From: Geminicoccus sp.
GTDB taxonomy: Bacteria > Pseudomonadota > Alphaproteobacteria > UBA7985
Length of the DNA: 46,347 bases
Assembly: GCA_002705565.1 (NCBI GenBank)
Contig: PAHJ01000096.1
Coordinates: 1-46,347 of the forward strand
Reading direction: 5' to 3'
In this document: positions 30,461-43,512 of the stretch, one piece after another
Layout of the letters: every line of letters begins with the position of its first letter
Position numbering within the stretch: position 1 is the stretch's first letter
Notes under the pieces: model-generated
Databases searched by the model: none
What the model saw: only the letters and a program-made list of their open reading frames with translations
What the model was told of the DNA's origin: nothing
Position numbers and translations under genes: made by a program

Positions 30461-30737
30461 ATTGCTTTTCCTTGCCTTCAGCTCAGGGGCCTAGTCACGA
30501 CCTATACCGCAGTCAAAAGACGCTCATCGTGAATTGCTTCTGTTTTATTTCGAATTCTATTCTTTTCCCGTCTATCACGACGCCTTTAGACTGTCACCCT
30601 TGAGTTCAACGGTTTCCGTGGAGAAAATCTGCTCATCGGCGTAAGCTTGCAGAGCCTTACACTTCGGAGCGGTATGTTTGGCGATCTCAAACTGGTTATG
30701 ACCGAGCAATTCGTCGTGATTACCTAAGGAAGAATTA
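30461..30737. other. 277-bp intergenic region with protein-like remnant
   Basis: This gap separates the Lrp/AsnC gene (minus) and the LptF/G-like gene (plus). On the minus strand between 30575 and 30737 a readable frame gives a plausible polar sequence, LGHNQFEIAKHTAPKC then KALQAYADEQI, ending with a TGA stop. It has no convincing start codon or ribosome site. It may be a truncated gene remnant or chance. The promoters of the flanking genes must also lie here, but I see no clear -35/-10 pair. Confidence 0.3.
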
Positions 30738-31700
30738 TTGCTACAAAAACGCGTATTTGGTTCACTTGCAAGATATTTTAGCCTCTTGGCGCTCATTTTT
30801 ACGTCAATGATGCTAATTCCGGGTGTAAGTGAAGGCATTTTCGCCACACCCTCAGGGTTTGCCGCCCTGTTGTCCAGGCTTTTTGAACCCCTTCCGCATC
30901 TCTGGTCGACGCTCCTTCCCACAGTTTTCATGGTTTCGGTCCTGCTCGCATTCTCCCGTTTGAGCTTGAAGGGAGAAGTCAAAATCTGGCGTTCAGCCGG
31001 TGCGTCCGCCTGGCCATTTGTGCGGGTTACGAGTGTTTTTGGCCTGGCTCTTGGCGCCCTAATGACGGGACTTCTTTGGCCCCTAACACAACCAGAAAGT
31101 GGTGCGGCGGGCGGCGGCAGCATCGATAGCTATGAGACCCGTGATGGCACCATATGGATGCGCACCCAAGCGCCTTTGCTCTCCGACGCACAGACCAAAG
31201 TCCAATTTATCAGCGTGGGGGGGCAAGTTCTGCAAGGAACGCTCACCCTGCCAGAAGGCACCGCCAACCTGGCAAACACCAAACCGCTGGAACTCCGCTC
31301 CGGCTGGATAAGTGATGGCAGCACGATTGCGACCTTTGAACGCCTGATACTTGACCCAAGTAGCGGCGACACTCTCAGCCCGGCCACGTTGGCGATAGGG
31401 CAGATTATCAATGGATCGGCCACGGATCTCGCCTATCGCCTGTCGTATCCAATCCTGTTGATCGGCGTGGGGCTGCTGATCCTGCCGCTGGCGTTAAGCA
31501 TTGATGGTCAGAGGCTGACACTCGTCAAAATCACGGCAACCTGTCTGCTTGCCTTGAATACGCTCTTTTTGCTGCTGATGACCGATGCCATGGCTCAAGC
31601 CAATCTGTGGGACGGCGTCCTGTTCTACCCCTTGCGGGCCATCGCCGTTCTCGCCTGCGGGCTCCTCGCCATATTGCTGTTCGAGGAAAGAGCCGCCTAA
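30738..31700 (+). CDS. LptF/LptG-family (YjgP/YjgQ) permease-like membrane protein
   Basis: A 320-residue protein with the LptF/LptG topology. Three membrane helices lie near 13-31, 55-73 and 94-116, then a periplasmic region of about 115 residues (117-230), then three helices near 232-254, 263-288 and 296-316. The cytoplasmic loop after helix 2 (SRLSLKGEVKIWRSAGAS) matches the LptF/G coupling segment (R/K..E...R.AG.S). LptF and LptG form the membrane part of the ABC machine that moves lipopolysaccharide to the outer membrane. Normally they are an adjacent pair, but here only one copy is present and it is shorter than the usual 350-390 residues. The start is TTG at 30738 with AAGGA 7 nt upstream. 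It could be a divergent paralog rather than the true LptF or LptG. Confidence 0.7.
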   Translation: MLQKRVFGSLARYFSLLALIFTSMMLIPGVSEGIFATPSGFAALLSRLFEPLPHLWSTLLPTVFMVSVLLAFSRLSLKGEVKIWRSAGASAWPFVRVTSVFGLALGALMTGLLWPLTQPESGAAGGGSIDSYETRDGTIWMRTQAPLLSDAQTKVQFISVGGQVLQGTLTLPEGTANLANTKPLELRSGWISDGSTIATFERLILDPSSGDTLSPATLAIGQIINGSATDLAYRLSYPILLIGVGLLILPLALSIDGQRLTLVKITATCLLALNTLFLLLMTDAMAQANLWDGVLFYPLRAIAVLACGLLAILLFEERAA

Positions 31701-31822
31701 CGTCTTCCGATCGGCCGACCTGAGACTGCCCAGCATTCCGTCCTTTTACTGCGACATTTGATCGCATATTGACGTTGCTGTACATATTATGAGGTTTTTC
31801 TCTCAAAAAAGGTCAAGATATA

Positions 31823-32236
31823 ATGCCAATAGTCTCAATTCTCATCGGCGCGGTCGCTGCCTATGCCCTCGGTGTCCTTTGGTACATGCTTCTTTCCGGC
31901 CCATGGATGAAAGCGGCGAAGTTAACGCGGGACGATATCGGCGGTGGATCCAGTGGCGGCATGGGTGCCGGGATGATGATCACCTATGGCGCGACCTTCA
32001 TCATGTGGCTTGTGGCATCCTTTGTTCTTCAAACCCACCTGCTGCCGTTGGTTGATTCTGCGGGCGTGAATCCGTTTAGAGCGGTCGTCGGCATGTGGCT
32101 CACCTTTGGGCTGCTCTCAACTGTACTTTCCACGCTCTACGGCATGCGCGGCAGAAACCTGATTTGGATCGATGGTGGGTACATCCTGTGTGGATCCCTG
32201 CTGATTACGGCAGCCTATACCTTTATTGGCCGCTAA
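31823..32236 (+). CDS. DUF1761 membrane protein
   Basis: A 137-residue integral membrane protein of the DUF1761 family. It has four predicted helices: one at the N-terminus (SILIGAVAAYALGVLWYML), one at about 50-68 (MITYGATFIMWLVASFVLQ), one at about 83-102 and a C-terminal one. A short Gly-rich loop (GGGSSGGMGAG) precedes helix 2. The family has no assigned function; members are small proteins of bacterial inner membranes. The ATG has AAGG about 10 nt upstream. It ends just before a strong bidirectional terminator shared with the rpoC operon. Confidence 0.75.
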   Translation: MPIVSILIGAVAAYALGVLWYMLLSGPWMKAAKLTRDDIGGGSSGGMGAGMMITYGATFIMWLVASFVLQTHLLPLVDSAGVNPFRAVVGMWLTFGLLSTVLSTLYGMRGRNLIWIDGGYILCGSLLITAAYTFIGR

Positions 32237-32260
32237 GCGTCAGGCACGCCCCCCACAAAG

Positions 32261-32295
32261 AAAAAGCCTCCCTGCGATGCAGGAAGGCTTTTTTT
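32261..32295. terminator. Bidirectional intrinsic terminator between DUF1761 gene and rpoC
   Basis: AAAAAGCCT (32261-32269) pairs with AGGCTTTTT (32285-32293). An inner CCTGC/GCAGG stem closes on GAT. A-tracts and T-tracts on the two sides make it work in both directions, ending the DUF1761 transcript (plus) and the rpoBC transcript (minus). Confidence 0.92.
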
Positions 32296-32317
32296 GGTTT
32301 CAAACCAAGACCCAAGC

Positions 32318-32349
32318 GGCGGTTTCAGCAACAGTGACTGGAAACCGCC
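32318..32349 (-). other. 9-bp stem-loop in the rpoC 3' region
   Basis: GGCGGTTTC (32318-32326) and GAAACCGCC (32341-32349) are perfect inverted repeats with a 14-nt loop, 24 nt past the rpoC stop and upstream of the terminator on the minus strand. No T-tract follows, so it is probably a 3'-end stabilising or pausing hairpin. Confidence 0.5.
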
Positions 32350-32373
32350 CGCTCAATCAGGCGCTTGATCGGC

Positions 32374-36669
<4,296 letters not shown>

Positions 36670-36732
36670 GTCAGGCTCCCATAGACGGGTGAATTCTGCT
36701 GGCTATGCCCGCAAGCGGGCGGCGGGGTGAGT

Positions 36733-36756
36733 GGGGAGTACCACCAGGCACTCCCC
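36733..36756 (-). other. Stem-loop in the rpoB-rpoC spacer
   Basis: GGGGAGT (36733-36739) pairs with ACTCCCC (36750-36756) around a 10-nt loop. A flanking T-A pair and a G-T wobble extend it. Just beside it is a second hairpin, CCCGC-AA-GCGGG at about 36708-36719. The 113-nt spacer between rpoB and rpoC is therefore highly structured in the mRNA. No T-tract follows, so processing or pausing is likelier than termination. Confidence 0.5.
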
Positions 36757-36782
36757 ATCCCGCTTCGCGACAAGGTTCGCGG

Positions 36783-39700
36783 TTATTCGAACGGGTTGAT
36801 GTCTTCGGGTGGTCGCTGGCTTGGCGCACGGGCGCTTTCACCAAAGACGGACTGAAGCGTCGGCTCTTCGCCCATCCCTCCGTTTTCGATCACGGTGCTT
36901 TGGCGCAGGTCGACGTTCAGACACAGCGCGCGCAGCTCTTTGATCAAGACGTTGAAGGACTCAGGAATACCGGCTTCGAAGTTGTCGTCACCCCGAACAA
37001 TAGACTCGTAAACCTTGGTCCGGCCTGCCACGTCATCCGACTTCACTGTCAGCATTTCCTGAAGCGTGTAGGCGGCGCCATAGGCTTGCAGGGCCCAAAC
37101 TTCCATCTCACCGAAGCGCTGGCCACCGAACTGCGCCTTACCACCCAGCGGCTGCTGGGTCACAAGCGAGTAAGGACCGATGGAACGAGCGTGGATCTTG
37201 TCATCCACCAGGTGATGAAGCTTGAGCAGGTATTTGTAGCCCACAGTCACCGGACGATCGAAAGGATCACCTGAGCGACCATCATAGAGCTGTACCTGAC
37301 CAGAACCGTCCAAGCCGGCTTGCTCCAGCATCCTCACGATGTCGGATTCCTTGGCACCATCAAACACAGGCGTTGCGAATGGTACGCCCGAGGTGACGTT
37401 GCTGGCGACTTCCAGCTTGTCGCTCTCAGCCAAACCTTCCAGCTCCTCCGGATCATAGACATCCGCAAGGCGCTGGTTGATCTCAGCCATGGCACCTTCG
37501 CGCCCCATCTTGTAGGCCCGCAGTGCATCGCCAATCTGGCGACCAATACCGCGTGCAGCCCAGCCCAGGTGGGTTTCGAGGATTTGACCAATGTTCATTC
37601 GCGACGGCACGCCCAACGGGTTGAGCACGATGTCAACGGGGGTTCCGTCTTCGAGGAACGGCATGTCTTCGGACGGGTTGATCTTGGAGATCACACCTTT
37701 GTTGCCGTGACGGCCAGCCATTTTGTCACCGGGCTGCAGCTTACGCTTCACCGCGACGTAGACCTTAACCATCTTGAGAACACCCGGCGGCAGCTCATCA
37801 CCACGCTGGATTTTCTCAACCTTGTCTTCGAACCAGCGCTGGATCACGTCGACCTTATCGCCGAACTCCTGACGCAGGTTCTCCAGAACCTTCATGGCTT
37901 CGTCATTCTCAACGGCGATCTGGCGCCACTGGCCTGGGGTGAACTGACCGAGAATGCTCTCGTCAATCGCAACACCCTTCTGGATGCCTTCCGGACCATC
38001 CTGAACAACCTGCCCCATCAGCACGTCTTTGAGACGGGAGTAGAAGGAACGCTCGATAATCGCGCGTTCGTCGTCCCTGTCCTTTGCCAGCGTTTCAATT
38101 TCCAGACGCTCAATCGCCAGAGCACGCTCGTCCTTGTCCACGCCACGACGTGAGAATACGCGCACGTCAACGACGGTACCGACAGCGCCCGGAGGCAGAC
38201 GAAGGGAACTGTCGCGCACGTCAGAGGCCTTTTCGCCAAAGATCGCCCGAAGCAGCTTTTCTTCCGGCGTCATCGGGCTTTCGCCCTTTGGCGTCACTTT
38301 GCCGATCAGAATGTCGCTCGGCTGCACCTCAGCCCCGACGTACACGATGCCAGCCTCATCGAGGTTGCGCAGCGCGTCTTCGCCAACGTTTGGAATATCG
38401 CGGGTGATTTCCTCGGGTCCAAGCTTGGTATCCCGCGCCATCACTTCGTATTCGTCGATATGAATCGAGGTGAATACGTCATCGCGCACGATGCGCTCGT
38501 TGATCAGGATCGAATCTTCGAAGTTGTAACCCTGCCATGGCATAAAGGCCACGAGCACGTTCCGGCCCAGCGCCAATTCACCAAGGTGCGTGGACGGGCC
38601 ATCGGCGATGATGTCGCCCTTTTCAACCTTGTCACCCACTTGAACCAGCGGACGCTGGATGATGCAGGTGGACTGGTTGGAACGCTGGAACTTGGACAGT
38701 CGGTAGATTTCAACACCAGTTTCAGTGTCGGTCGCGAAGTCCATTTCACGGATCACGATACGGCCGGCATCGACCTGATCGATCACACCTGAGCGGCGCG
38801 CAATCACGGTTGCCCCAGAGTCCCGCGCAACCGTTGCCTCCATGCCGGTGCCCACGAATGGCGCCTCAGCTCGGATCAGCGGAACCGCCTGACGCATCAT
38901 GTTCGAGCCCATCAGAGCACGGTTTGCATCATCGTTTTGCAGGAACGGTACAAGAGATGCGGCAACGGATACCAACTGCTTTGGCGAAACGTCGATCAGG
39001 TCAACGTCGGTTGGCAGAGCCACCACGAATTCACCGTTTGACCGCGCTGTCACCAAATCTTCAGTCAGGAAGTTCTTGCCATCAATCGGCGCGTTTGCCT
39101 GCGCCACGGTGTAGCGCTGCTCCTCCATCGCGGAGAGGTAGACCACCTCATCGGTAACCTGACCCTTCTCAACCTTCCGGTAAGGCGATTCAATGAAGCC
39201 GTACTGGTTCACCCGCGCGTACGTCGCCAGCGAGTTGATCAGACCAATGTTTGGACCTTCCGGCGTTTCAATCGGACAGATACGACCGTAATGCGTCGGG
39301 TGCACGTCACGGACTTCAAAGCCCGCACGCTCGCGCGTCAGACCACCTGGGCCAAGCGCCGAAAGACGACGCTTGTGGGTGATTTCTGACAGCGGGTTGG
39401 TCTGGTCCATAAACTGCGACAGCTGAGACGAACCAAAGAACTCGCGCACCGCAGCGGCAGCAGGCTTAGCGTTGATCACGTCCTGAGGCATCACCGTATC
39501 AATATCGACCGACGACATCCGCTCCTTAATCGCCCGCTCCATACGCAGCAGGCCAACGCGGTACTGGTTTTCCATCAGCTCGCCCACGGAGCGGACACGA
39601 CGGTTACCCAGGTTATCGATGTCATCAATATCGCCGCGACCGTCTTTCATTTCTGACAGGTTACGAACGATTTCAAGGATGTCTTCTTTGCGCAGCACGC

Positions 39701-41069
39701 GCAGAGTGTCCTCGGTATCAAACAGCCCCTGCTCGCCCTCACGAGCGGTTGCAGCCAGGCGCATGTTCATCTTCACGCGGCCCACGGCAGAGAGATCGAA
39801 GCGCTCGTCATCGAAGAACAGACCCGAAAACAGCGCTTCAGCGGTTTCGAGGGTTGGTGGCTCGCCCGGCCGCATGACGCGGTAGATATCGATCAGCGCT
39901 TCTTCACGCGTGGCGTTCTTATCAACTGCCAGCGTGTTGCGGATATACGCGCCCCGGTTCAGGTGGTCGATGTCCAGGGTTTCAATCGCTGTAATGCCCT
40001 TGTCGAGCAGCTCTTCAAGAAGGGCCTCAGACAGCTCATCGCCGGCTTCCGCCCATACCAGGCCTGATTTTTTGTCGAACGCATCTCTGGCGATATAGCG
40101 GCCAATGAGATCTTCGCGGCTGACGAGCAGCTGCGTTACCGTTTCCGCAAGCTTCTTGGCTTTGCGCGGGGTGATCTTGTCTCCTGCCTTAGCGACGACT
40201 TCGCCGTCGGCGGCGTTGACTAGGTCGTCAACCAGCTTCTTGCCCGAGTATTGAGACGCATCGAAAGCCGTACGGAACTGACCATCGCCCGCAGCCTCGA
40301 AGGTGATGCGGCCGTAAATCATGCTCAGGATTTCTTCTCGGCTCATCCCCGTCGCCTGGAACGGCGCCAAGCTCTTGCCCTCTGCTGCGGCTTCCGTGCG
40401 TTCCTGCGCGGTGAAACTGGAATCCAGCGCCATCAGCAAAGTGGTTGCAGGCAACTTACGGCGGCGGTCGATGCGGACGTACAGCAAGTCCTTGGCGTCA
40501 AACTCAAAGTCGAGCCAGGAGCCGCGATACGGGATCACGCGGGCGGAGAACAGCAGCTTGCCGGAGGAATGTGACTTGCCGCGGTCGTGGTCAAAGAACA
40601 CGCCTGGCGAGCGGTGCATCTGGGAGACGATGACTCGCTCCGTGCCGTTCACGATAAATGTACCGTGATCGGTCATCAGTGGCATATCGCCCATGTAGAC
40701 GTCTTGCTCTTTGATGTCGCGGACCGAGCGCGAGCCCGTGTCTTCGTCAACGTCCCAGACAACCAGGCGCAGCGTCACCTTGAGCGGTGCCGCATAGGTC
40801 AGACCACGAGACATGCACTCGTCTTCGTCGTACTTCGGCGACTCAAGCTCATAGCGCACAAACTGCAGCTCGGAGCGGTCGGAGAAGTCCTTGATCGGGA
40901 AGACCGACTTGAACACTTCCTCGAGACCGGACGTGCCGGTATCAGGTTTTTGCAAAAAACCGTCATAAGAGGCGCGTTGCACCTCAATGAGGTTTGGCAT
41001 CTGGACCGCTTCGCGAATACGGCCAAAGGACTTCCGGACGCGTTTCCGCTCGGTAAACGACTTACCCAT
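36783..41069 (-). CDS. rpoB: DNA-directed RNA polymerase subunit beta
   Basis: RpoB forms the other half of the RNA polymerase active centre. The 1428-residue chain begins [17 protein letters not shown]. The rifampicin-binding region (about 39390-39445) reads [17 protein letters not shown] then [18 protein letters not shown], the usual alphaproteobacterial form with T rather than N at the position matching E. coli 518. It carries no classic resistance substitution at the S, D, H or second S positions. [17 protein letters not shown] and the C-terminal switch regions are present. It is preceded by a 281-nt leader instead of following rplL directly. Confidence 0.98.
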   Translation of the reverse strand: MGKSFTERKRVRKSFGRIREAVQMPNLIEVQRASYDGFLQKPDTGTSGLEEVFKSVFPIKDFSDRSELQFVRYELESPKYDEDECMSRGLTYAAPLKVTLRLVVWDVDEDTGSRSVRDIKEQDVYMGDMPLMTDHGTFIVNGTERVIVSQMHRSPGVFFDHDRGKSHSSGKLLFSARVIPYRGSWLDFEFDAKDLLYVRIDRRRKLPATTLLMALDSSFTAQERTEAAAEGKSLAPFQATGMSREEILSMIYGRITFEAAGDGQFRTAFDASQYSGKKLVDDLVNAADGEVVAKAGDKITPRKAKKLAETVTQLLVSREDLIGRYIARDAFDKKSGLVWAEAGDELSEALLEELLDKGITAIETLDIDHLNRGAYIRNTLAVDKNATREEALIDIYRVMRPGEPPTLETAEALFSGLFFDDERFDLSAVGRVKMNMRLAATAREGEQGLFDTEDTLRVLRKEDILEIVRNLSEMKDGRGDIDDIDNLGNRRVRSVGELMENQYRVGLLRMERAIKERMSSVDIDTVMPQDVINAKPAAAAVREFFGSSQLSQFMDQTNPLSEITHKRRLSALGPGGLTRERAGFEVRDVHPTHYGRICPIETPEGPNIGLINSLATYARVNQYGFIESPYRKVEKGQVTDEVVYLSAMEEQRYTVAQANAPIDGKNFLTEDLVTARSNGEFVVALPTDVDLIDVSPKQLVSVAASLVPFLQNDDANRALMGSNMMRQAVPLIRAEAPFVGTGMEATVARDSGATVIARRSGVIDQVDAGRIVIREMDFATDTETGVEIYRLSKFQRSNQSTCIIQRPLVQVGDKVEKGDIIADGPSTHLGELALGRNVLVAFMPWQGYNFEDSILINERIVRDDVFTSIHIDEYEVMARDTKLGPEEITRDIPNVGEDALRNLDEAGIVYVGAEVQPSDILIGKVTPKGESPMTPEEKLLRAIFGEKASDVRDSSLRLPPGAVGTVVDVRVFSRRGVDKDERALAIERLEIETLAKDRDDERAIIERSFYSRLKDVLMGQVVQDGPEGIQKGVAIDESILGQFTPGQWRQIAVENDEAMKVLENLRQEFGDKVDVIQRWFEDKVEKIQRGDELPPGVLKMVKVYVAVKRKLQPGDKMAGRHGNKGVISKINPSEDMPFLEDGTPVDIVLNPLGVPSRMNIGQILETHLGWAARGIGRQIGDALRAYKMGREGAMAEINQRLADVYDPEELEGLAESDKLEVASNVTSGVPFATPVFDGAKESDIVRMLEQAGLDGSGQVQLYDGRSGDPFDRPVTVGYKYLLKLHHLVDDKIHARSIGPYSLVTQQPLGGKAQFGGQRFGEMEVWALQAYGAAYTLQEMLTVKSDDVAGRTKVYESIVRGDDNFEAGIPESFNVLIKELRALCLNVDLRQSTVIENGGMGEEPTLQSVFGESARAPSQRPPEDINPFE

Positions 41070-41350
41070 CGATATAGGGCCCCCTTGTCTGGGTCATTTC
41101 TGCCAGCGTTTAGACACTCACAACAACGTGGATGGTCGGGGGCTGTCCCTGCGTTAGAGGGTACAGAAGCCGCTTTGATCCAAGGCGAAAAACGCCTGGA
41201 CCGCCTGTTCGGAGCTATTGCTGCCGGAATTTTGTATTGAGTGTGCGCTGACAACCATCACTGTCAGCGTGCAGAGATACGCTGGTCGGACCAATTCCGC
41301 AAGGCTGGGAGACGTTGCGAATTGTCAAGGCTGCTGTGTGCAAGCACGGG
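41070..41350 (-). promoter_or_regulatory. Structured rpoB 5' leader region
   Basis: This 281-nt stretch lies upstream of rpoB and contains no gene. It holds a perfect 8-bp hairpin, CGCTGACA (41246-41253) with TGTCAGCG (41262-41269), and a 7-bp hairpin with one bulged A, CC-AGGCG/CGCCTGG, at 41180-41199. Read on the minus strand these fall in the rpoB leader. Because a terminator follows rplL and accessory genes intervene, a dedicated rpoBC promoter must lie here or in the neighbouring gene. A TTGACA element at 41323-41328 (minus) has no good -10 at normal spacing. Confidence 0.5.
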
Positions 41351-42454
41351 TCAGTTCAACCCCGATCTAGGCCCCTTGGAATTCCGTCCAAATGACGGTG
41401 CGCGATGGGGTCTCTTTGATTGAGGTGTTTGGTGGCTCTTTGACCTGTGTGCCGGACGATCCCGCCCTGGCCCGTCGCGTTTGCGGCCGGCAAAAGGTGC
41501 GCGGGGCCGCTTGGGCGAGCTGGGTCCGCCGAGCGGGCGTGCATCCCGCCCCGAAAACGCGAAACGCCCATGGATCCTACCTTCAACCCCTGCCAAGGAT
41601 GGGTCTTTGCGAGACTGTGTGCCCGGCAAACTGAAGGAAACGCCGTCCACGTACAGCGTTCCGTCCTGCTCACCCGGTAGACCGGACAGCACAGCCCCCT
41701 TCAACCGTGTCGGATCAAAAATCGTCCGTGGTCGCGTGACGGCTTCACGCACCACCAAGCGTGGCTCAGCTTCCTGTGACAGATACCCTCTGACCGTCGC
41801 GCGCGTGTTGGCGTAGAGCTGTACGCCGTCGAGCAGCACGACAGGCACACCGGCAACACGACCATTCCGCGTCACCGGTCCGGTCACGATCGCTTCCCGG
41901 CTGGTGGTTTGCTGCACATTGGCGGCTTGAATAATGCCGCGATGATCGCGCAGACCGGTGACCACAACCCAATCACCGCTGCGCAGCGTCATGGTTTCGG
42001 TGAAAGACGGCAGGATGACGTACTGACCCAAGACCTTCAAAATCCAAAGACCCTGGCTTTTACCAATCTGACTGATGGGACCGAGCAGCGCGAAGGTTGC
42101 ATCGATCCGGCTGGCAGTGAACGTGCCGTCTGCCGCCTGAACAGCTTCGACAGCCACAGTCTGCCCCAAGCTCAACTCGCTTTCGCTCGCAGGACGACCA
42201 TTCAGCGTTATCGTTGCGGTATTGGGAATCTCGATGCGCACGTCATTCACCCAGATCGATGAAAACCCTTCGATCAGGCCATAGATGCCCGTACCGCCAA
42301 TGCCGGAATCCAGCCCTGTTCCGCCAATACCGGCATCAATGCCGGTCCCGCCAATGCCGCTCCCGCCCTGCCCCCAACCATGAGTGGGTAGGGTAAGGGC
42401 GGATCCAGCCAACAGTGTAAGCGTTGAGCGCCGGGTCAGGCGGTCACGGTTCAT
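41351..42454 (-). CDS. Exported DUF5666-domain protein with GIGGTG repeats
   Basis: A 367-residue predicted exported protein. The N-terminus (DRLTRRSTLTLLAGSALTLP) is a Tat-like twin-Arg signal. The mature start carries three GIGGTG copies on a 9-residue period (33-38, 42-47, 51-56). DUF5666-type beta domains follow (WVNDVRIEIPNTATITLNGR and the next strands: SLGQTVAVEAVQ; later GDWVVVTGLRD). The last 65 residues are Arg/Pro/Lys/Ser-rich and likely disordered, as in other DUF5666 proteins. Function is unknown. Its ATG overlaps the stop of the DUF6502 gene by 4 nt, a translational-coupling arrangement, so the pair probably acts together. Confidence 0.72.
   Translation of the reverse strand: MNRDRLTRRSTLTLLAGSALTLPTHGWGQGGSGIGGTGIDAGIGGTGLDSGIGGTGIYGLIEGFSSIWVNDVRIEIPNTATITLNGRPASESELSLGQTVAVEAVQAADGTFTASRIDATFALLGPISQIGKSQGLWILKVLGQYVILPSFTETMTLRSGDWVVVTGLRDHRGIIQAANVQQTTSREAIVTGPVTRNGRVAGVPVVLLDGVQLYANTRATVRGYLSQEAEPRLVVREAVTRPRTIFDPTRLKGAVLSGLPGEQDGTLYVDGVSFSLPGTQSRKDPSLAGVEGRIHGRFAFSGRDARPLGGPSSPKRPRAPFAGRKRDGPGRDRPAHRSKSHQTPQSKRPHRAPSFGRNSKGPRSGLN
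42284..42367 (-). repeat. 27-nt imperfect tandem repeat encoding GIGGTG units
   Basis: About three copies of a 27-nt unit encode the 9-residue repeats of the DUF5666 protein (GIGGTG plus a variable triplet such as IDA or LDS). Synonymous changes between copies show it is not a fresh duplication. Confidence 0.7.
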
Positions 42455-43275
42455 ACGTCGACCTCATCTTGATAGAAGTAAACGCCGATACGAACACGCC
42501 GTGCGGCTTCGTTGGGCACCTCGGCCTCGTCGGGCGTCTTCTCAGACAGCTCACCCATGTCAGCCAAAAGCGCCATAGCTGATACGGACAGGGCATCGCG
42601 CAATACCTGCACCTGCGCCGGCGATACTTCCGGATTGAACATGGCGCGCTCGAAGTAGCGGTGGTCGGGCGCCGCAGAAATATTGTGGATGGCCGCGCTC
42701 AAGTGGTCTCCGACGTTAGCAGACAGAAATTCAATGCTTTCCCTCGAATTTGCTTCGGGAAGAAAGGCGGCTGACTTCAGCCGATACGTGCCGTCCTGCA
42801 AGTTTTCGACCAGTCCGGCCGCTATTAATCCCTCAAGGACTGATTTAGCCCGAACTTCTGGGCCGATTTCTTCTACAAGTTGGGCAAAGCTGGGGCCATC
42901 GCTGTGCTTAGCCATGGGAAGCACCAAAGGCTGCCCCTGTGGATCGCGATAGCGCCGGTTAGACGACCAGCGCGTCACAACGCGGGCGGAAGGGCTGTCG
43001 GTGGTGGGCCGCACGGTATTGGGTTCGTGTGCACGCTCCTTGATCCAGCGTGAGATTTCACGGCGATGGATGCCGGTGGCTACGTGCAGTGATGACACCG
43101 TTACTTTGGCACCTGATCGCTCAAACTGCGAAAACGCCGCCTCCAACGTTGCGTCCCGCAACGCAGTTTCAAGCATGCCGTGTGACAGCCCCATGCGTAG
43201 TCCGCCTGCCGCTATCTCCTGCATCAATCGATGCGCTGCCGAGAGATAAGCCGCCTTTGTATCCTGATCGGTCAT
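42451..43275 (-). CDS. DUF6502-family helix-turn-helix protein
   Basis: A 274-residue cytoplasmic protein that matches the DUF6502 pattern. An N-terminal domain ends in a helix-turn-helix, VTVSSLHVATGIHRREISRWI (about 58-78), which looks DNA-binding. A linker carries RVVTRWSSNRRYRDPQGQPLVLPM. A second domain follows (SFAQLVEEIGPEVRAKSVLEGLIAAGLVE). The C-terminal helical part ends YFYQDEVDV. No catalytic motif is seen. The combination suggests a transcription factor of unknown effector. The stop overlaps the ATG of the DUF5666 gene, and the start faces a region with strong palindromes (43325-43430), so autoregulation is plausible. Confidence 0.75.
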   Translation of the reverse strand: MTDQDTKAAYLSAAHRLMQEIAAGGLRMGLSHGMLETALRDATLEAAFSQFERSGAKVTVSSLHVATGIHRREISRWIKERAHEPNTVRPTTDSPSARVVTRWSSNRRYRDPQGQPLVLPMAKHSDGPSFAQLVEEIGPEVRAKSVLEGLIAAGLVENLQDGTYRLKSAAFLPEANSRESIEFLSANVGDHLSAAIHNISAAPDHRYFERAMFNPEVSPAQVQVLRDALSVSAMALLADMGELSEKTPDEAEVPNEAARRVRIGVYFYQDEVDV

Positions 43276-43347
43276 TGGTCTTCAGTCATTGTTGCCCTGT
43301 GCATGGTCTGCAGACGCCACGCTTTTCCTAGGAATGCTTTGTATCGC

Positions 43348-43363
43348 CTTTTTGCGCAAAAAG
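43348..43363. repeat. Perfect 16-bp palindrome CTTTTTGCGCAAAAAG
   Basis: The sequence reads identically on both strands with no loop, so it is better as a dimeric-protein site than an RNA hairpin. It lies 15 bp upstream of the -35 element of the small-protein promoter. Confidence 0.6.
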
Positions 43364-43377
43364 CTCACGTTTTTTTA

Positions 43378-43406
43378 TTGACGTGCGCGTTGCGCTCACG
43401 TATCTG
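43378..43406 (+). promoter_or_regulatory. Sigma-70-type promoter for the small secreted protein
   Basis: TTGACG (43378-43383) and TATCTG (43401-43406) are 17 bp apart, the ideal spacing. The -35 is near consensus and the -10 only half so. The predicted start of transcription falls near 43413, about 100 nt before the TTG start. The left arm of the large inverted repeat lies across the spacer. Confidence 0.55.
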
Positions 43407-43430
43407 TGGTTTTGTGAGCACAACGCACAC
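43383..43430. repeat. 17-bp-arm inverted repeat overlapping a promoter (operator-like)
   Basis: Left arm 43383-43399 (gtgcgcgttgcgctcac) and right arm 43414-43430 (gtgagcacaacgcacac) match as inverted repeats at 15 of 17 positions, with a 14-nt centre that contains the -10. This layout suits binding by a dimer that blocks RNA polymerase, or an RNA hairpin at the transcript's 5' end. Confidence 0.65.
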
Positions 43431-43512
43431 ACAGCATGTACCCGCAGCAACCTGCAACCCGCCAAAGGGAAGCAGCAAAAAACAACGCCCTAAGCCCTAA
43501 AGGACCATCGCT

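Larger units (their letters stand above)
43276..43512. promoter_or_regulatory. Divergent control region with nested palindromes
   Basis: This 237-bp region lies between the DUF6502 gene (minus) and the small secreted protein (plus). From left to right it holds TTCCTAGGAA (43325-43334, 10-bp palindrome), a perfect 16-bp palindrome (43348-43363), a -35/-10 pair (43378-43406) and a 17-bp-arm inverted repeat (43383-43430). GCTCACG occurs at 43363-43369 and 43394-43400, 31 bp apart, and the inverse GTGAGC at 43414-43419. These are strong signs of a regulator-binding region. I found no clear minus-strand promoter by eye. Confidence 0.7.

Noticed and set aside
41323-41328. Perfect TTGACA (minus strand) as the rpoB promoter -35
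   Set aside because: No recognisable -10 lies 16-18 bp downstream, so I did not call a promoter there.
42284-42367. Short tandem repeats as a possible CRISPR
   Set aside because: The repeats are in-frame protein repeats with no spacers and lie inside a gene.
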